A DNA stretch of 64,000 nucleotides from Eubacterium ruminantium. Lineage in GTDB: Bacteria; Bacillota; Clostridia; Lachnospirales; Lachnospiraceae. The DNA lies in assembly GCA_900108205.1 (NCBI GenBank), contig FNUU01000003.1, forward strand, positions 246,943 to 310,942. The letters run 5' to 3'. The position numbers and the translations under genes were made by a program. Below the pieces are notes generated by a model, which made no database searches, had not been told where the DNA came from, and saw only the letters and a list, made by a program, of their open reading frames with translations. Below, piece by piece: positions 1 through 9,045 of the stretch; position 1 is the first letter of the stretch, and every line of letters starts with the position of its first letter.

Positions 1-155
1 CCGAAGCAACCACTGAGTCTACCACAGAGTCAACTACAGAAGAGAGTACTTCTGAGGAGAATTCTGATAATACTACAGAAGAAACCAGTGAAGATACAAC
101 CGAGGCAGGTAATACGGAAGGTGAGCTTCCGGTAGTACCTCCGGAAGAAAATTAA
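1..155 (+). CDS. C-terminal end of a Thr/Ser/Glu-rich protein (partial)
   Basis: An open frame enters from the left edge with codons starting at position 3 and stops at TAA 153-155. The visible 50 residues are almost entirely Thr, Ser and Glu in short repeats of the TTES type, ending in VVPPEEN. Such tails are usually stalks or linkers of extracytoplasmic proteins, but no domain, membrane segment or sorting motif lies in the visible part, so the function is unknown. The next gene starts 13 nt downstream and has a similar acidic Thr/Glu-rich stretch, so the two are probably co-transcribed and may act together. Confidence 0.75.
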   Translation, partial: EATTESTTESTTEESTSEENSDNTTEETSEDTTEAGNTEGELPVVPPEEN

Positions 156-168
156 CAGAGGATGGATT

Positions 169-1140
169 ATGAAGAAGAAGATTGTGATCATTTGCAGTAT
201 AGCGATAGCTGTGATCATTGCAGTACTCCTGTTTATGGCAGTGGTACTGAGTAAGCAGAAGAAAGAAGATGGAAAGAATAAGCTTTTTGCTGATACAAGC
301 TATCCCTGTACATATGAGATAAAGGGCAGTAATATTGAACTTACCCTGGACGGCAGCAAGACATCTGATCTTTTATGGAATGCCAAGGCTGATCTGGATG
401 GTTACGTTGATATTCAGGCTAAGAAGGAAGAGAAGAATGGTAAAGTGACATTTGTTATCGCTCCTCTTAAGACCGGAATGACTACCATCAGTTTTTCTAA
501 GGCGAATATCATAGAGGATGAAGAATATACGGCTGTAAATGCACTTATCACAGTCATTAATAGGGAAGAAGATGGAGTTCTCAGTGCTGAAGTCTATGCT
601 GATAATTCATATCTGTATGATTTCGGCGGAGAAACCTGTGGCAAAGCTACAGAGGATCCATTTATTCTTCTGAATGATGATGGAACGGCAAAGATATATT
701 TTACAACCTCCGGTTCAAAATGGACCATGAAGGATCCTGAGGGAAAAGTATTTTGCGGATCTTTTGAAGTGAATGATATAGATCCGAGAAATTATACCGA
801 AGAAACCGAAACGGCTAAGATATATTATGTTTTTGATTCGGAATACAGTGGTTTCGGAATAGCAAGCTCTTCGGATGCTGAGGAAGAAACCATCACTCAG
901 AATACTTCTGAGGAGGTGGTTACTGAAGCCCCGGAGAATGGTGAAGCCGGAAGCAACATGCTTAGTTCAGATACTGGCGAATCTGAAACTGCCGTCAAAC
1001 CGCAGGAGGTAACTACTCTGAGGGATACCGTGGTTGAGATGGTTCATGAGGGAGATGGTAAGAAGGAATATATAAATGTAAAGGTTTATTCAAATCATAC
1101 CATCTTTATTTCAAAGAGTAATAAAAAGAACGGAAAGTAA
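169..1140 (+). CDS. Membrane-anchored extracytoplasmic protein of unknown function
   Basis: A 323-residue protein. Residues 1-29 are a Lys-rich N-terminus followed by a hydrophobic helix (about 5-28) that looks like an uncleaved signal anchor. Everything after it is hydrophilic and predicted to lie outside the cell. Residues 40-230 look beta-rich, with alternating short strands and Gly turns. Residues 240-285 are a Glu/Thr/Ser-rich linker, and the end is basic (SKSNKKNGK). I recognise no family. The start is the ATG at 169 preceded by AGAGGA. It follows the upstream partial gene by 13 nt and is followed by a hairpin terminator. The role may be in the cell envelope, but this rests only on topology. 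Confidence 0.7.
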   Translation: MKKKIVIICSIAIAVIIAVLLFMAVVLSKQKKEDGKNKLFADTSYPCTYEIKGSNIELTLDGSKTSDLLWNAKADLDGYVDIQAKKEEKNGKVTFVIAPLKTGMTTISFSKANIIEDEEYTAVNALITVINREEDGVLSAEVYADNSYLYDFGGETCGKATEDPFILLNDDGTAKIYFTTSGSKWTMKDPEGKVFCGSFEVNDIDPRNYTEETETAKIYYVFDSEYSGFGIASSSDAEEETITQNTSEEVVTEAPENGEAGSNMLSSDTGESETAVKPQEVTTLRDTVVEMVHEGDGKKEYINVKVYSNHTIFISKSNKKNGK

Positions 1141-1168
1141 TTTATCCGGTTTATGAATTATAATTAAC

Positions 1169-1216
1169 AGCCGGTTTATGAGGTTGATAAAGCCTTCGTA
1201 ATACCGGCTTTTTTAT
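1169..1216 (+). terminator. Rho-independent terminator
   Basis: AGCCGGT (1169-1175) pairs with ACCGGCT (1203-1209), followed by a T-rich run. The loop is long (27 nt), so the strength is uncertain. It separates the membrane-anchored protein gene from the next unit; the T-run abuts the ribosome site of the next gene. Confidence 0.5.
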
Positions 1217-1228
1217 GAGGTGATAAGG

Positions 1229-1999
1229 GTGCTGACAAAGAAGAGCAAGAGTAATATCCTATTAATGGAAGTTCGACAGATACTTTTGGGAAATATGGTG
1301 CGTGATGAAGGCGGAAAGTATGTTGCCCTGAACCAGAGAAGATTTCCTGTCTATGGAATAGCTGACGGTGCTCAGAAGGTTAAAACTGTCGGCATCACGA
1401 GAAAAAATTATATTTACAGTACAGAGACCAAAAATAATCAAAATGCATTATTTGAGGCCGGCAAGATCATGAACAGCATAGGACGTATGGTGGAGATACA
1501 GTCTATTGATAATAATGTTGCCTGTCTTGTCAGAACTTATATTTTCTATCCGGTGGTTCTTGTAATGTACGAGAATGAGGAAAAAGAGATACAGCTTTCA
1601 GCCTTTACGGGAAGAAGTTTTACAGCCAGACTTGCTATTTATTGTGCAAGAAGAAAATTCGATAAAGGTGCCGGAGCGTTTCTGGATATGGATGAGACAA
1701 GAAAAGATGTGGATTTTCCGGAAAGTTTCATAGACAGAAGCAAACTGATATCAAGAAAAGAAAAGAAGGTACTGAAAAAACTGGAAAAACAGAAAAAGCT
1801 TCAGGAACAGAGGAAGGTTGTCGGAAAAAGTAAAAAAAGGCTTATTTCCGATGATGATACTTTTGAAGCTTCTGAGAAAGCCTTTGAATATAAAAAGACC
1901 TTGCCGGAGGATTTTGAACCGGTGTATGAAGATGATGAAATGTGGGATGGTTATAACTGGGTACCAGTAAAAAAGGGAGGTAAAGATATAGATGAGTGA
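1229..1999 (+). CDS. Hypothetical protein co-encoded with an RsbW/RsbU-like pair
   Basis: A protein of about 256 residues that I do not recognise. The chosen start is GTG 1229, because GAGG at 1216-1219 is 9 nt upstream. A GTG at 1220 is in frame but too close to that site. The first 150 residues look like a compact mixed alpha/beta domain. Residues 170-205 are a Lys/Glu-rich helix, probably coiled coil, and the C-terminus is acidic. There is no signal peptide, so it is probably cytoplasmic. Its stop overlaps the next start by 8 nt, so it is translationally coupled to the anti-sigma-type ATPase. It may be a partner of that regulatory module, which is inference from position only. Confidence 0.7.
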   Translation: MLTKKSKSNILLMEVRQILLGNMVRDEGGKYVALNQRRFPVYGIADGAQKVKTVGITRKNYIYSTETKNNQNALFEAGKIMNSIGRMVEIQSIDNNVACLVRTYIFYPVVLVMYENEEKEIQLSAFTGRSFTARLAIYCARRKFDKGAGAFLDMDETRKDVDFPESFIDRSKLISRKEKKVLKKLEKQKKLQEQRKVVGKSKKRLISDDDTFEASEKAFEYKKTLPEDFEPVYEDDEMWDGYNWVPVKKGGKDIDE

Positions 2000-2501
2000 T
2001 AAGGATCTTATGCAGAAAGAAAATCTTTCAATTACAGAATTTACCATAGGCGAAGAGAGTTCTGAAATTGACTACAAGATCAGTGATGATGGTAATTGTA
2101 TCACAATTGATGCGGTCGATGAAGCTATGGATATAGTTCAGGATTTTATCAGAGATAAGCTTGTGGCTTTTGGTTGTGATAAAAAGCCGATGATGCAGAT
2201 ACGCCTTGCGGTAGAAGAGATTTTTGTAAATATCATTTCCTATGCATACAGACCTGACATTGGTAAAGCCGAGGTGTTCTGCGAGGTTCAGGAGGAACCA
2301 ATGTGCGTTATCATTCAATTTATGGATTCCGGAAAACCATTCGATCCTCTTCGTTATGATAAGGTTGATACATCCGGAGCTATGTTTGAGGAACGTGAGG
2401 GCGGTTTTGGAATACATTTGGTAAAGAATACCATGGATGCTGTTGATTATGAATACAGGGATGGCATGAATATACTTAAGATAAGAAAAAATCTGAGATA
2501 A
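1992..2501 (+). CDS. Anti-sigma-factor-type ATPase (RsbW/SpoIIAB-like)
   Basis: A 169-residue HATPase_c_2 protein of the serine-kinase/anti-sigma group. Visible ATP-binding motifs are the N box (AVEEIFVNIISYAY, about residues 76-90), the G1 box (MDSGKPFDPL) and the G2 region (GGFGIHLVKNTMD). The family inhibits a sigma factor or phosphorylates an STAS antagonist in partner-switching pathways. About 35 residues precede the domain. It starts at ATG 1992, overlapping the upstream gene, with GGGAGG 11 nt upstream. A PP2C phosphatase gene begins 15 nt after its stop, as expected if the phosphatase reverses its reaction. No sigma factor or STAS protein is visible here, so the target must be encoded elsewhere. 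Confidence 0.9.
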   Translation: MSDKDLMQKENLSITEFTIGEESSEIDYKISDDGNCITIDAVDEAMDIVQDFIRDKLVAFGCDKKPMMQIRLAVEEIFVNIISYAYRPDIGKAEVFCEVQEEPMCVIIQFMDSGKPFDPLRYDKVDTSGAMFEEREGGFGIHLVKNTMDAVDYEYRDGMNILKIRKNLR

Positions 2502-2516
2502 TGCTGAGGTAATAAA

Positions 2517-4382
2517 TTGAAGATCATAAGAAAAATCAGATCAAATCTATATGCTACCATAATAGGTTCCTTCATTTTGATGATGGCTCTGATAGCAGTT
2601 ATTATAGAATATGTTGGATATTATGCCTTCACAAGCAGCTTTACAAAGGAATATAAAGAGTCCGTAAGTAAAGCGGCAAAGGTTGCTGAAAAAGTGGTCA
2701 CAGGTCATATGTTTTCTTACTTTCTTGGCGCAGGCGGTGAGGTGATAGAGAATTATTATAAATATGCCGGTGATGATACGATTGATCCGTTTTCGGAATA
2801 TGAATATACTGGTGAACCGTTTTATAAAAGATTTTTCAGAAAAATTGATGTACCCTTGGAAAAGGTAAAATATAAAACAATATATAGTGAGATTGACAGA
2901 GATTATTATTTGACGGATGATGACTATTATGATGCCATAGCAAATCACACAAGGTGGATATGTGACTGTCATATGATGGTGAGAAAGGATCTGCTGCAAT
3001 TATGCAATGATCAGAAAATGTCAGTTATGTATGTTATTATTCCTGACTCGGATTATAAGCATTATACATGCATTTTCAACTGTCCGAGTGAAGAAAGCGG
3101 ATATACTCCATGGGAATTTGGTAAAAGAATTGAGACACCTTCCGAGGAATACGAAAAAGCATATAGAAATATATATGAAAATGGTTCTCAATCGGAGGTT
3201 GTTATCAGAACAGATAATCTTAACGGAGGCAGTCCTCATATAACTGCCATGATACCAATCTATGATACAAATGGCATTACTGTGAAAAAAGGTGAAATCG
3301 TAGGATTGCTCTGTGTTCAGAGAACCATGGAAGAACTTGCTGCCAGTCGTAAGCTTTTCATTCAGGGAGTAACCGGAATAACGGTTATGGCTATTGTGAT
3401 CATGGGACTTATCATTTCCAGGTTTATCAGCAGGCAGATTGTTAATCCGATAAGAAAAATATCAAAAGAAGCAGAGAGATTTGCAACCGAGAACAAAAAG
3501 GGAGACAATCCTCTTGGATATAATGTAAGCAGTGTTGAAGATATCAGTTCTCTTGCGGTGGCGATTGATAAGATGGAAGCTGACACCATAAAGAATATTG
3601 ATGATATTACGAATTTTACAAGAGATCAGGAAAGAATCGGTACAGAACTTTCTCTCGCTGCAGATATACAGAGGGGACTTCTGCCGGTTATAACTCAGAA
3701 TATTCTGGACAGAAAGGAATTCAGTATAGCGGCTTCCATGGAACCGGCAAAAGCAGTTGGTGGAGATTTTTATGATTTCTTTATGATAGATGATACTCAT
3801 ATTGCTCTTGTAATGGCGGATGTGTCGGATAAGGGAGTAGGTGCAGCATTTTTTATGGCTATTTCAAAAACTCTTATCAAGTCACGTGCAGGCCTTGGTG
3901 GTACGCCTTCAGAGATACTTGCATATGTGGATAAGCTTATATATGAGAAGAATACAGCAGGGATGTTCGTGACTGTATGGCTGGGTATAATCGATCTTGA
4001 AACAGGCCATGTACAGGCATGTAACGCCGGCCATGATCATCCTGCGATACTTGGAAATTCAAAAGAATATGTCATCAAAAAGACGGTACACGGTTCTCCT
4101 ATAGCTTTCCTTCCTGGAATGGAATTCCCGGGACATGAGTTTGAGCTTCGTCCGGGGGATAGTATATTCTTATATACAGACGGAATTGTGGATGCAAAGC
4201 GTGGAGACGGTGAGAGGTTTGGTACGGAACGAATGCTAAGGACTCTTAACAGATATAAGGATGTCGATAATGATACCCTTCTTAAGGGCATTAAACGTGA
4301 GATAAAAGACTTTGTATGCGAAGAACCTCAATTTGATGATATGACCATGCTGAGCTTTACATTTTTGGGGAAGAAAAAATAA
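2517..4382 (+). CDS. Membrane HAMP-PP2C serine/threonine phosphatase (RsbU/SpoIIE type)
   Basis: A 621-residue protein starting at TTG 2517, with GAGG 7 nt upstream. A membrane helix at about residues 12-33 and a second at about 285-305 enclose an extracytoplasmic sensor region. A HAMP linker (about 306-360) and a SpoIIE/PP2C domain (about 370-621) follow. Metal and active-site motifs are visible: GGDFYDFF, MADVSDKGVGAAFFM, CNAGHDHPAIL, FLYTDGIVDA and the final FDDMTML. Such proteins dephosphorylate STAS-domain antagonists and so release a sigma factor or another output in response to an external signal. Together with the preceding RsbW-like ATPase it forms a phosphatase/kinase pair. A strong terminator follows. 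Confidence 0.93.
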   Translation: MKIIRKIRSNLYATIIGSFILMMALIAVIIEYVGYYAFTSSFTKEYKESVSKAAKVAEKVVTGHMFSYFLGAGGEVIENYYKYAGDDTIDPFSEYEYTGEPFYKRFFRKIDVPLEKVKYKTIYSEIDRDYYLTDDDYYDAIANHTRWICDCHMMVRKDLLQLCNDQKMSVMYVIIPDSDYKHYTCIFNCPSEESGYTPWEFGKRIETPSEEYEKAYRNIYENGSQSEVVIRTDNLNGGSPHITAMIPIYDTNGITVKKGEIVGLLCVQRTMEELAASRKLFIQGVTGITVMAIVIMGLIISRFISRQIVNPIRKISKEAERFATENKKGDNPLGYNVSSVEDISSLAVAIDKMEADTIKNIDDITNFTRDQERIGTELSLAADIQRGLLPVITQNILDRKEFSIAASMEPAKAVGGDFYDFFMIDDTHIALVMADVSDKGVGAAFFMAISKTLIKSRAGLGGTPSEILAYVDKLIYEKNTAGMFVTVWLGIIDLETGHVQACNAGHDHPAILGNSKEYVIKKTVHGSPIAFLPGMEFPGHEFELRPGDSIFLYTDGIVDAKRGDGERFGTERMLRTLNRYKDVDNDTLLKGIKREIKDFVCEEPQFDDMTMLSFTFLGKKK

Positions 4383-4384
4383 AT

Positions 4385-4431
4385 AAAAATGTCATTGTTA
4401 TGGAAATAATCTGTAACAATGGCATTTTTTT
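4385..4431 (+). terminator. Strong Rho-independent terminator
   Basis: A stem of about 15 bp (AAAAATGTCATTGTTA against TAACAATGGCATTTTTT, one mismatch) has a short loop and ends in a T-run. It closes the 1229-4382 transcription unit just after the phosphatase stop codon. Confidence 0.85.
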
Positions 4432-4542
4432 GTTGCTCTTTTGTTATGCCTCAAATGATATACTCAGACTTGAAGTTGGGAAAGAAGCTGAAATAAAGAA
4501 GCTGAAAATCCACTGATATATTAAATACACACATAAATTACA

Positions 4543-4661
4543 TTATGAGAAGCAAAAACCGCATCTCATAATCCTGCGGGACTAAAGTCCCTACGGTATC
4601 TTATCAAGAAAAACAAATACTCACTTCGTTCGTGCTTGTTTTTCTTCGGATAAGATATAAT
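4543..4661 (+). repeat. Dispersed three-hairpin repeat, copy A (full length)
   Basis: The element has three successive hairpins. Hairpin 1 is TTATGAGAAGC/GCATCTCATAA (4543-4571). Hairpin 2 is centred on GGGACT-AA-AGTCCC (about 4573-4596). Hairpin 3 is a long stem of about 20 bp, TATCTTATC plus AGAAAAACAA pairing with TTGTTTTTCTT plus GATAAGATA (about 4597-4659). Further copies occur at 37899-37962, 43664-43740, 46331-46446, 53938-53996, 54804-54921 and 57945-58063. It fills most of the intergenic space before the 601-aa gene. It resembles a MITE or REP-type sequence; nothing in it looks coding. Confidence 0.85.
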
Positions 4662-4693
4662 ATAAAATTTATTCGGTATGGAGGAAATCGGTT

Positions 4694-6499
4694 ATGCCAA
4701 GAAAAAAGAATTACGAGCAGCTTGAAAATGAACAGGACGTAGAAAATCTTGATGAAGAGATTAATGTTGAAGCTGATAATGAACAGAATGTCGAAAATGA
4801 GAATGAACAGAATAATGAACTTGTAAATGATCAGCAGAATGAAAATGAAATACAGGAAGATAATATCGAAAACAATATCGAGAATAACGCGGAGAATAAT
4901 ATAAATACTATTGCAGAGAATATTGCAAAAAATGATGAAGTGAATGGTATATATGATCTTCATCAGGAAGCTGAGGATGAGACGTTTATTGATGCGGAAG
5001 AACTGAAGAATATCCAGAAAAACAGAAGAAATTCATTTACAGGCAGAAAAAATGAACCGGATGAAAGAAAAAAAGCTTTTGAGGATATGGCTAATCAGGC
5101 CAAGGTAAATGAAGAAGATAACCCTGAGGATGATATGGAACCTCTTAATATTAATCGGATAAAGGGTATAGAGGAAGAGGAAAGAGAAAGACTGCAAAAA
5201 GAGGCTGAAGAAATAAGAAAGAGAGAGGAAAAAGAAAAAGCCAGGCGTGAGGAACAGAAGGCCCGGAATCAGCAACAGCAACAGAATCAGGGACAGAATC
5301 AGGAACAGAATCAGGAGAAAAACCGCGAGCAGGCAAATAATGCCGATTTAGAGAAAAAACGTAAGGAACTTGAACTTGAGTGGGAAAAGCTTCGTTTGGA
5401 GCAGGAGAAGCTGAAGTTTGAGAGAGAAAAGTTTGAAGCTGAGAAGAATGGCAAAAATCCTCAGAAAGAGGATGAAAAAGAAACTGAAAAGCAGGAAAAG
5501 AATCCTGAGGCACAACCGAAACCGAAGCCGCAGCCGGAGGTTAAGCCTGCCAGAGAGACAATGAGTTTTGGACCGACAACTAACGCAAAGGGATATGATG
5601 AAGCCAGATTCACCAAGGAAAACACTCATAATCTTGCGAAAGATATCTATAAATTAAAGAAGCTTTCAAAGCTTACTCCGAAGCTTAAAAAATCTTCACC
5701 GGAATTTAAGGCCATGAGAAAGGATCTTGTAGCTCTAGATAAATTCATGAAGCAGATAAGCGGAAGAACGAGACTCTCTGCCGATGAGATGGAAACCTTT
5801 GATAAGCTTACACTTAGTGTATATAAGACTACACAGACATATCTTAAGAAGAAGGCGGAAGAACAGAAGGAACGTAAGAATCTCGGCAAAAATGAGATAA
5901 AGTCAGAGTATGAAGAGAAAAGAAAGAAATACGTTACAAGACTTCATAATAAAGTGAATAAGATGCGTGAAGAGGTATTTGAAGATTTATTTAAAAAGAA
6001 GCAGGAAGAGCTTAAGGGAAAATGCCAGGAGCAGATCAATGCACTTGCAGATGACAGAGAGAAAATTCCTTCGCTTAATCTTGATAAGGAAAGTCTTACA
6101 CCAACCATGGAGAACAATGTCGCTCTCACGATATTCTATTCAAAGAGAGTAGAACAGATGACCAGCGGCGGTGAGTTTAAACTCAGAAAGGGCGAGAGTT
6201 TTGAAGATGCTTCAAAGCGTCTTAATGCAAGACTCGAACCGAAGGAAAGTGACATAAAAGATACTCTTCAGGTTGGAGTAACTCAGAAGATTGTTGAATG
6301 TGGAATAAATAAAGCATCCAAGGGTATGCCTCTTACGAATGATGATATACAGAGTTTTGAGAAAAAAGAAATTGTGGATGAGGCAAGACCTATAATCAAT
6401 CAGAATATACGAAATGCAAATCAGAGACCTGTCGAGGTTAATAACGAGCAGCAGAGAGAACGTCAGCTTGAGATACCGAACAATCAGAGAAGACTTTAA
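4694..6499 (+). CDS. Large charged coiled-coil protein, first of three in an accessory block
   Basis: A 601-residue protein of no family I recognise, starting at ATG 4694 behind GGAGG. It has no signal peptide or membrane helix. Residues 1-80 are an Asn/Glu-rich acidic tail. Residues 150-280 are a Glu/Lys/Arg/Gln coiled coil containing a short QNQ/QEQ repeat. About 280-310 is a Pro/Lys linker. Residues 310-560 look like a helical domain, and the C-terminus is polar. The segment at about 334-390 (SSPEF ... FDKLTLSVYKTTQTYLKKK) resembles residues 852-911 of the 1569-aa protein encoded at 9922. That suggests a shared helical module. The next gene follows after 38 nt with similar composition. It may be structural, a scaffold or an exported effector; nothing decides among these. 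Confidence 0.75.
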   Translation: MPRKKNYEQLENEQDVENLDEEINVEADNEQNVENENEQNNELVNDQQNENEIQEDNIENNIENNAENNINTIAENIAKNDEVNGIYDLHQEAEDETFIDAEELKNIQKNRRNSFTGRKNEPDERKKAFEDMANQAKVNEEDNPEDDMEPLNINRIKGIEEEERERLQKEAEEIRKREEKEKARREEQKARNQQQQQNQGQNQEQNQEKNREQANNADLEKKRKELELEWEKLRLEQEKLKFEREKFEAEKNGKNPQKEDEKETEKQEKNPEAQPKPKPQPEVKPARETMSFGPTTNAKGYDEARFTKENTHNLAKDIYKLKKLSKLTPKLKKSSPEFKAMRKDLVALDKFMKQISGRTRLSADEMETFDKLTLSVYKTTQTYLKKKAEEQKERKNLGKNEIKSEYEEKRKKYVTRLHNKVNKMREEVFEDLFKKKQEELKGKCQEQINALADDREKIPSLNLDKESLTPTMENNVALTIFYSKRVEQMTSGGEFKLRKGESFEDASKRLNARLEPKESDIKDTLQVGVTQKIVECGINKASKGMPLTNDDIQSFEKKEIVDEARPIINQNIRNANQRPVEVNNEQQRERQLEIPNNQRRL

Positions 6500-6537
6500 T
6501 GTACAGGTTATCATACAAGGTATGAGAAAGGGAATAT

Positions 6538-8229
6538 ATGCCGAACGATAGAGAAAAAAAAGAAGAAAAAAAGAATATCCTGGAGGCTATGGATGATACA
6601 ATAAAGATTCTTGAAAGCAGGCAGGGAAGGTTGAAGTTTATTCTTGAACAGAAAAAAGGAAAAGCCATGGATGGTAAAATGTCGGATACCTACCGACAGG
6701 AAATAAGGCAGATAAAAAAGAGTCTGGATGATGTCTCTCAGCAGCTTTCCTTTGTTAAAACTACTAGGAAAGATTTCGAGGAGGAACTTGCAAAGGAAAA
6801 GAAGAAAGAGGAAAAAGAAAAACTTGAAGGCATCATGAAATTTGCAATACTTATCGGGGCTATTGATTTTCAGAATCGGATGCAGATTGAGGCAGATAAG
6901 AAGCTTGAAAATGAAGTGATGGAACAGATGATATTCAATTCACCGGAAGAAGAGCTGAATTACAGGGTTGAGGAAGTATTTGCCAATAATACATTCAATC
7001 ATGTAAGCAAAGATGATATTGATAAGATCATGAATAACGAAGAGTTTAAAGAAATGGCTGAGAATGATCCGAACAAGATTGACCGAGAGGAAGATGAGGC
7101 AAGAGTTGAATATGAAAAAATGATGCTGAGAAACCTCAAAAATGCCGGGATAGAGGTTAGTGAAGATTTTGAAGAAAATGAAGCTAATTACAAGAAATCT
7201 CTCACAAGAATGAATGAGTATGAGAAGGCTATCAAACCATTAACGGATTTCATTAATAATGAAGTGGAGGAGTTTGGTGATCCGGAGGATAAAAAGATTC
7301 TTAATACATTTCTTCAACGTGTCAATTCCCTTGCGCAGGAAACAAGAAGAATTCAGGATGAATATATTTCCGGTGAGGGAGACTTTGAAAACGGAAATGG
7401 TTATACAAAGGACCTCATCGAAAAAGAAACAAAGATCAGAGATGATTTCAAAAAATATACAAATGACCTTGTTAAAAGGATTGGCGATTACAGTGACAAT
7501 AAAGCGCAGGAGAGAGCAGATGGCTTAATTAAGGTATATACATATGCATTAAAGCTGGCATTCTTTCTTGATAAACAGCTTCTCGATGATGGTGTAATGG
7601 CGAGAAATAACAGTATCAGCGAGAAAAAGGAGCAGTGGTTTGTTTATGAAAGGATCAATCCTAAGGCAAGACAGTCGATAGTACAGAAGAGAAACAGTAA
7701 GGATATCAACAAGGCTATTTCCAAGATCAGGCGTCTTAAGATTGAAGCAGATGGTAAAGGAAATACGATTGTTCATCTTAATGATACTCTTGCCGAGGAA
7801 ACTCAGTTACTCCTGGAAAAGCTGCGGGATTCGGCTCCTATTGAGAGTAAGGAGGATAAGGATTGGGTTAATGAAAGATTTGCCATGCTGACTCTTAATC
7901 AGATAATTATTAATGAGGCAAATTATGCATCTGGAAAGGAAAGGCCATTCTTAAGCACGCTGGATGATGCTGAAGATAAAAAGAAGACCTTTATGGAAAT
8001 GTCGAGAAAACTTGCAAAAACAAAGGCCTTCAAGAAAGCAATTTCAGGACTTCTTAAAGACGGATCCTATAAGGAGAAGATCATTCGTTTCCTTTCGGTT
8101 GATTTTGAAAGAAATATTGCAAAGGGATATAATGAGAATAAGAATGCTCTCAATGAGGTAAATGCAGTCAAACTTGAGGCACCGAAGCAAAAAATGTCGC
8201 GTTCAAAAACATATATAAAAGGAAATTAA
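6538..8229 (+). CDS. Large charged helical protein, second of the accessory block
   Basis: A 563-residue protein without signal peptide or membrane helix. The start is ATG 6538 behind AAAGGGA. It is Glu/Lys/Asp/Asn-rich with predicted coiled coil at about 1-130 and mostly helical content throughout. The short stretch KFAILIGAIDF (about 100-110) is the only hydrophobic patch near the N-terminus. The C-terminus is basic (SRSKTYIKGN). It sits 38 nt after the 601-aa gene and is likely co-transcribed with it. I recognise no catalytic motif. A 20-nt sequence 16 nt past its stop is repeated exactly after the 1569-aa gene, linking the two loci. Confidence 0.75.
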   Translation: MPNDREKKEEKKNILEAMDDTIKILESRQGRLKFILEQKKGKAMDGKMSDTYRQEIRQIKKSLDDVSQQLSFVKTTRKDFEEELAKEKKKEEKEKLEGIMKFAILIGAIDFQNRMQIEADKKLENEVMEQMIFNSPEEELNYRVEEVFANNTFNHVSKDDIDKIMNNEEFKEMAENDPNKIDREEDEARVEYEKMMLRNLKNAGIEVSEDFEENEANYKKSLTRMNEYEKAIKPLTDFINNEVEEFGDPEDKKILNTFLQRVNSLAQETRRIQDEYISGEGDFENGNGYTKDLIEKETKIRDDFKKYTNDLVKRIGDYSDNKAQERADGLIKVYTYALKLAFFLDKQLLDDGVMARNNSISEKKEQWFVYERINPKARQSIVQKRNSKDINKAISKIRRLKIEADGKGNTIVHLNDTLAEETQLLLEKLRDSAPIESKEDKDWVNERFAMLTLNQIIINEANYASGKERPFLSTLDDAEDKKKTFMEMSRKLAKTKAFKKAISGLLKDGSYKEKIIRFLSVDFERNIAKGYNENKNALNEVNAVKLEAPKQKMSRSKTYIKGN

Positions 8230-8244
8230 AAAAATTATCATATA

Positions 8245-8264
8245 TGTTGGACATCTGTTGGACA
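8245..8264 (+). repeat. Tandem TGTTGGACA direct repeat, copy 1
   Basis: Two TGTTGGACA 9-mers are spaced 11 bp start to start (TGTTGGACA-TC-TGTTGGACA). The identical 20-nt block recurs at 14638-14657. An 11-bp period is one helical turn, the arrangement used by OmpR-like and SARP-type regulators. The response regulator encoded at 16595 has such a DNA-binding domain, so this may be an operator. That link is inference. Confidence 0.6.
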
Positions 8265-8304
8265 ACATATGATATAGTCTTAATCGTGAACAGTAACTTT
8301 GCAT

Positions 8305-8343
8305 CTGCAGATCTGCCATATCGATGAAGTGGCGGATTTGCAG
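8305..8343. other. Imperfect hairpin between the 563-aa gene and the GNAT gene
   Basis: CTGCAGATCTGCC (8305-8317) can pair with GGCGGATTTGCAG (8331-8343), 13 bp with two mismatches, loop 13 nt. It lies between the TGTTGGACA repeat and the terminator at 8388, so a short transcript of about 100-150 nt is conceivable. No clear -10 supports this, and no gene is apparent in 8230-8387. Confidence 0.35.
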
Positions 8344-8387
8344 CAGTGCGGGTTAGTTATGGGGGAAAATGCAAAAAACGTTTTAAT

Positions 8388-8417
8388 AAACCGCAGATCG
8401 GTCTAGTCTGCGGTTTT
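8388..8417. terminator. Bidirectional terminator overlapping the GNAT stop codon
   Basis: AAACCGCAGA (8388-8397) pairs exactly with TCTGCGGTTT (8407-8416). The leftward gene's stop codon (8403-8405) lies in the loop. A T-run follows on the + strand, and the A-rich left flank gives U-residues leftward. Confidence 0.75.
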
Positions 8418-8966
8418 ATATTTTTCATTTATAAATGCATATCTGTAATGATCTTTGAATTGTCCCTCAAGGTAGATGCTGCTTTTTTCTAAGCCTTCAT
8501 AAGAAAATCCAAGCCTTTTCAGAATATTGATAGATTTTTCGTTATCGGTTGCTACTCTGGTTTCGATCCGGTGCAGATTGAACATGGATAATACTTTATC
8601 TATGGAACCCCTGCAGGCTTCTGTTGCATATCCGTGACCTTGAAAATCCTTATGGAGATCATAGCCGAAGATGACATTTGCATACGGAAGCGGCCTGAAA
8701 CGGACAAAGCTTATCGTTCCCAGTATAGCTTCCGGTTCCTCTTTCAGATAGAAATAATAATACATGGACTGTCTGTATAATATTTTATCAGCTTCAAAAC
8801 TGAGCGTATCTTTCATGCTCTGTAAGGTATAGAAGCCGTCCGGCTGTTTTGGCTCATAACGTTCAAAGAATGAACGGTTTTCAGAATAATATCTGAGTAA
8901 TTCTTCGGGAATCACACTTTCAGAAGTCACCACACGTAATCTTTCAGTTTCAAATGAATAATCCAT
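8403..8966 (-). CDS. GNAT acetyltransferase, RimJ/RimL type
   Basis: A 187-residue protein of the GNAT_3/RimJ-RimL group, which transfers an acetyl group from acetyl-CoA to an amine, often on a ribosomal protein or small molecule. The N-terminal strand ETERLRVV is typical. The acetyl-CoA loop is visible as DFQGHGYATEA (about 116-126), followed by the helix and the HRIETRVATDNEKSINILKRLGF motif that is a hallmark of this subgroup. The start is the ATG at 8966, with GGAG upstream on the - strand. It is one of few leftward genes and appears monocistronic. The substrate cannot be told from sequence. Confidence 0.9.
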   Translation of the reverse strand: MDYSFETERLRVVTSESVIPEELLRYYSENRSFFERYEPKQPDGFYTLQSMKDTLSFEADKILYRQSMYYYFYLKEEPEAILGTISFVRFRPLPYANVIFGYDLHKDFQGHGYATEACRGSIDKVLSMFNLHRIETRVATDNEKSINILKRLGFSYEGLEKSSIYLEGQFKDHYRYAFINEKYKTAD

Positions 8967-9045
8967 AAAGAAATCCTCTCCAATTAATTTATTTAACTAG
9001 ACTTTACATTATATTATCGGGAAATTCAATTGTTTTATGTATGTT

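Noticed and set aside
4604..4963. Leftward frame antisense to the 601-aa gene start
   Set aside because: It reads the AT-rich repeat and the antisense of the Asn/Glu tail, giving Ile/Leu/Phe runs typical of shadow frames.
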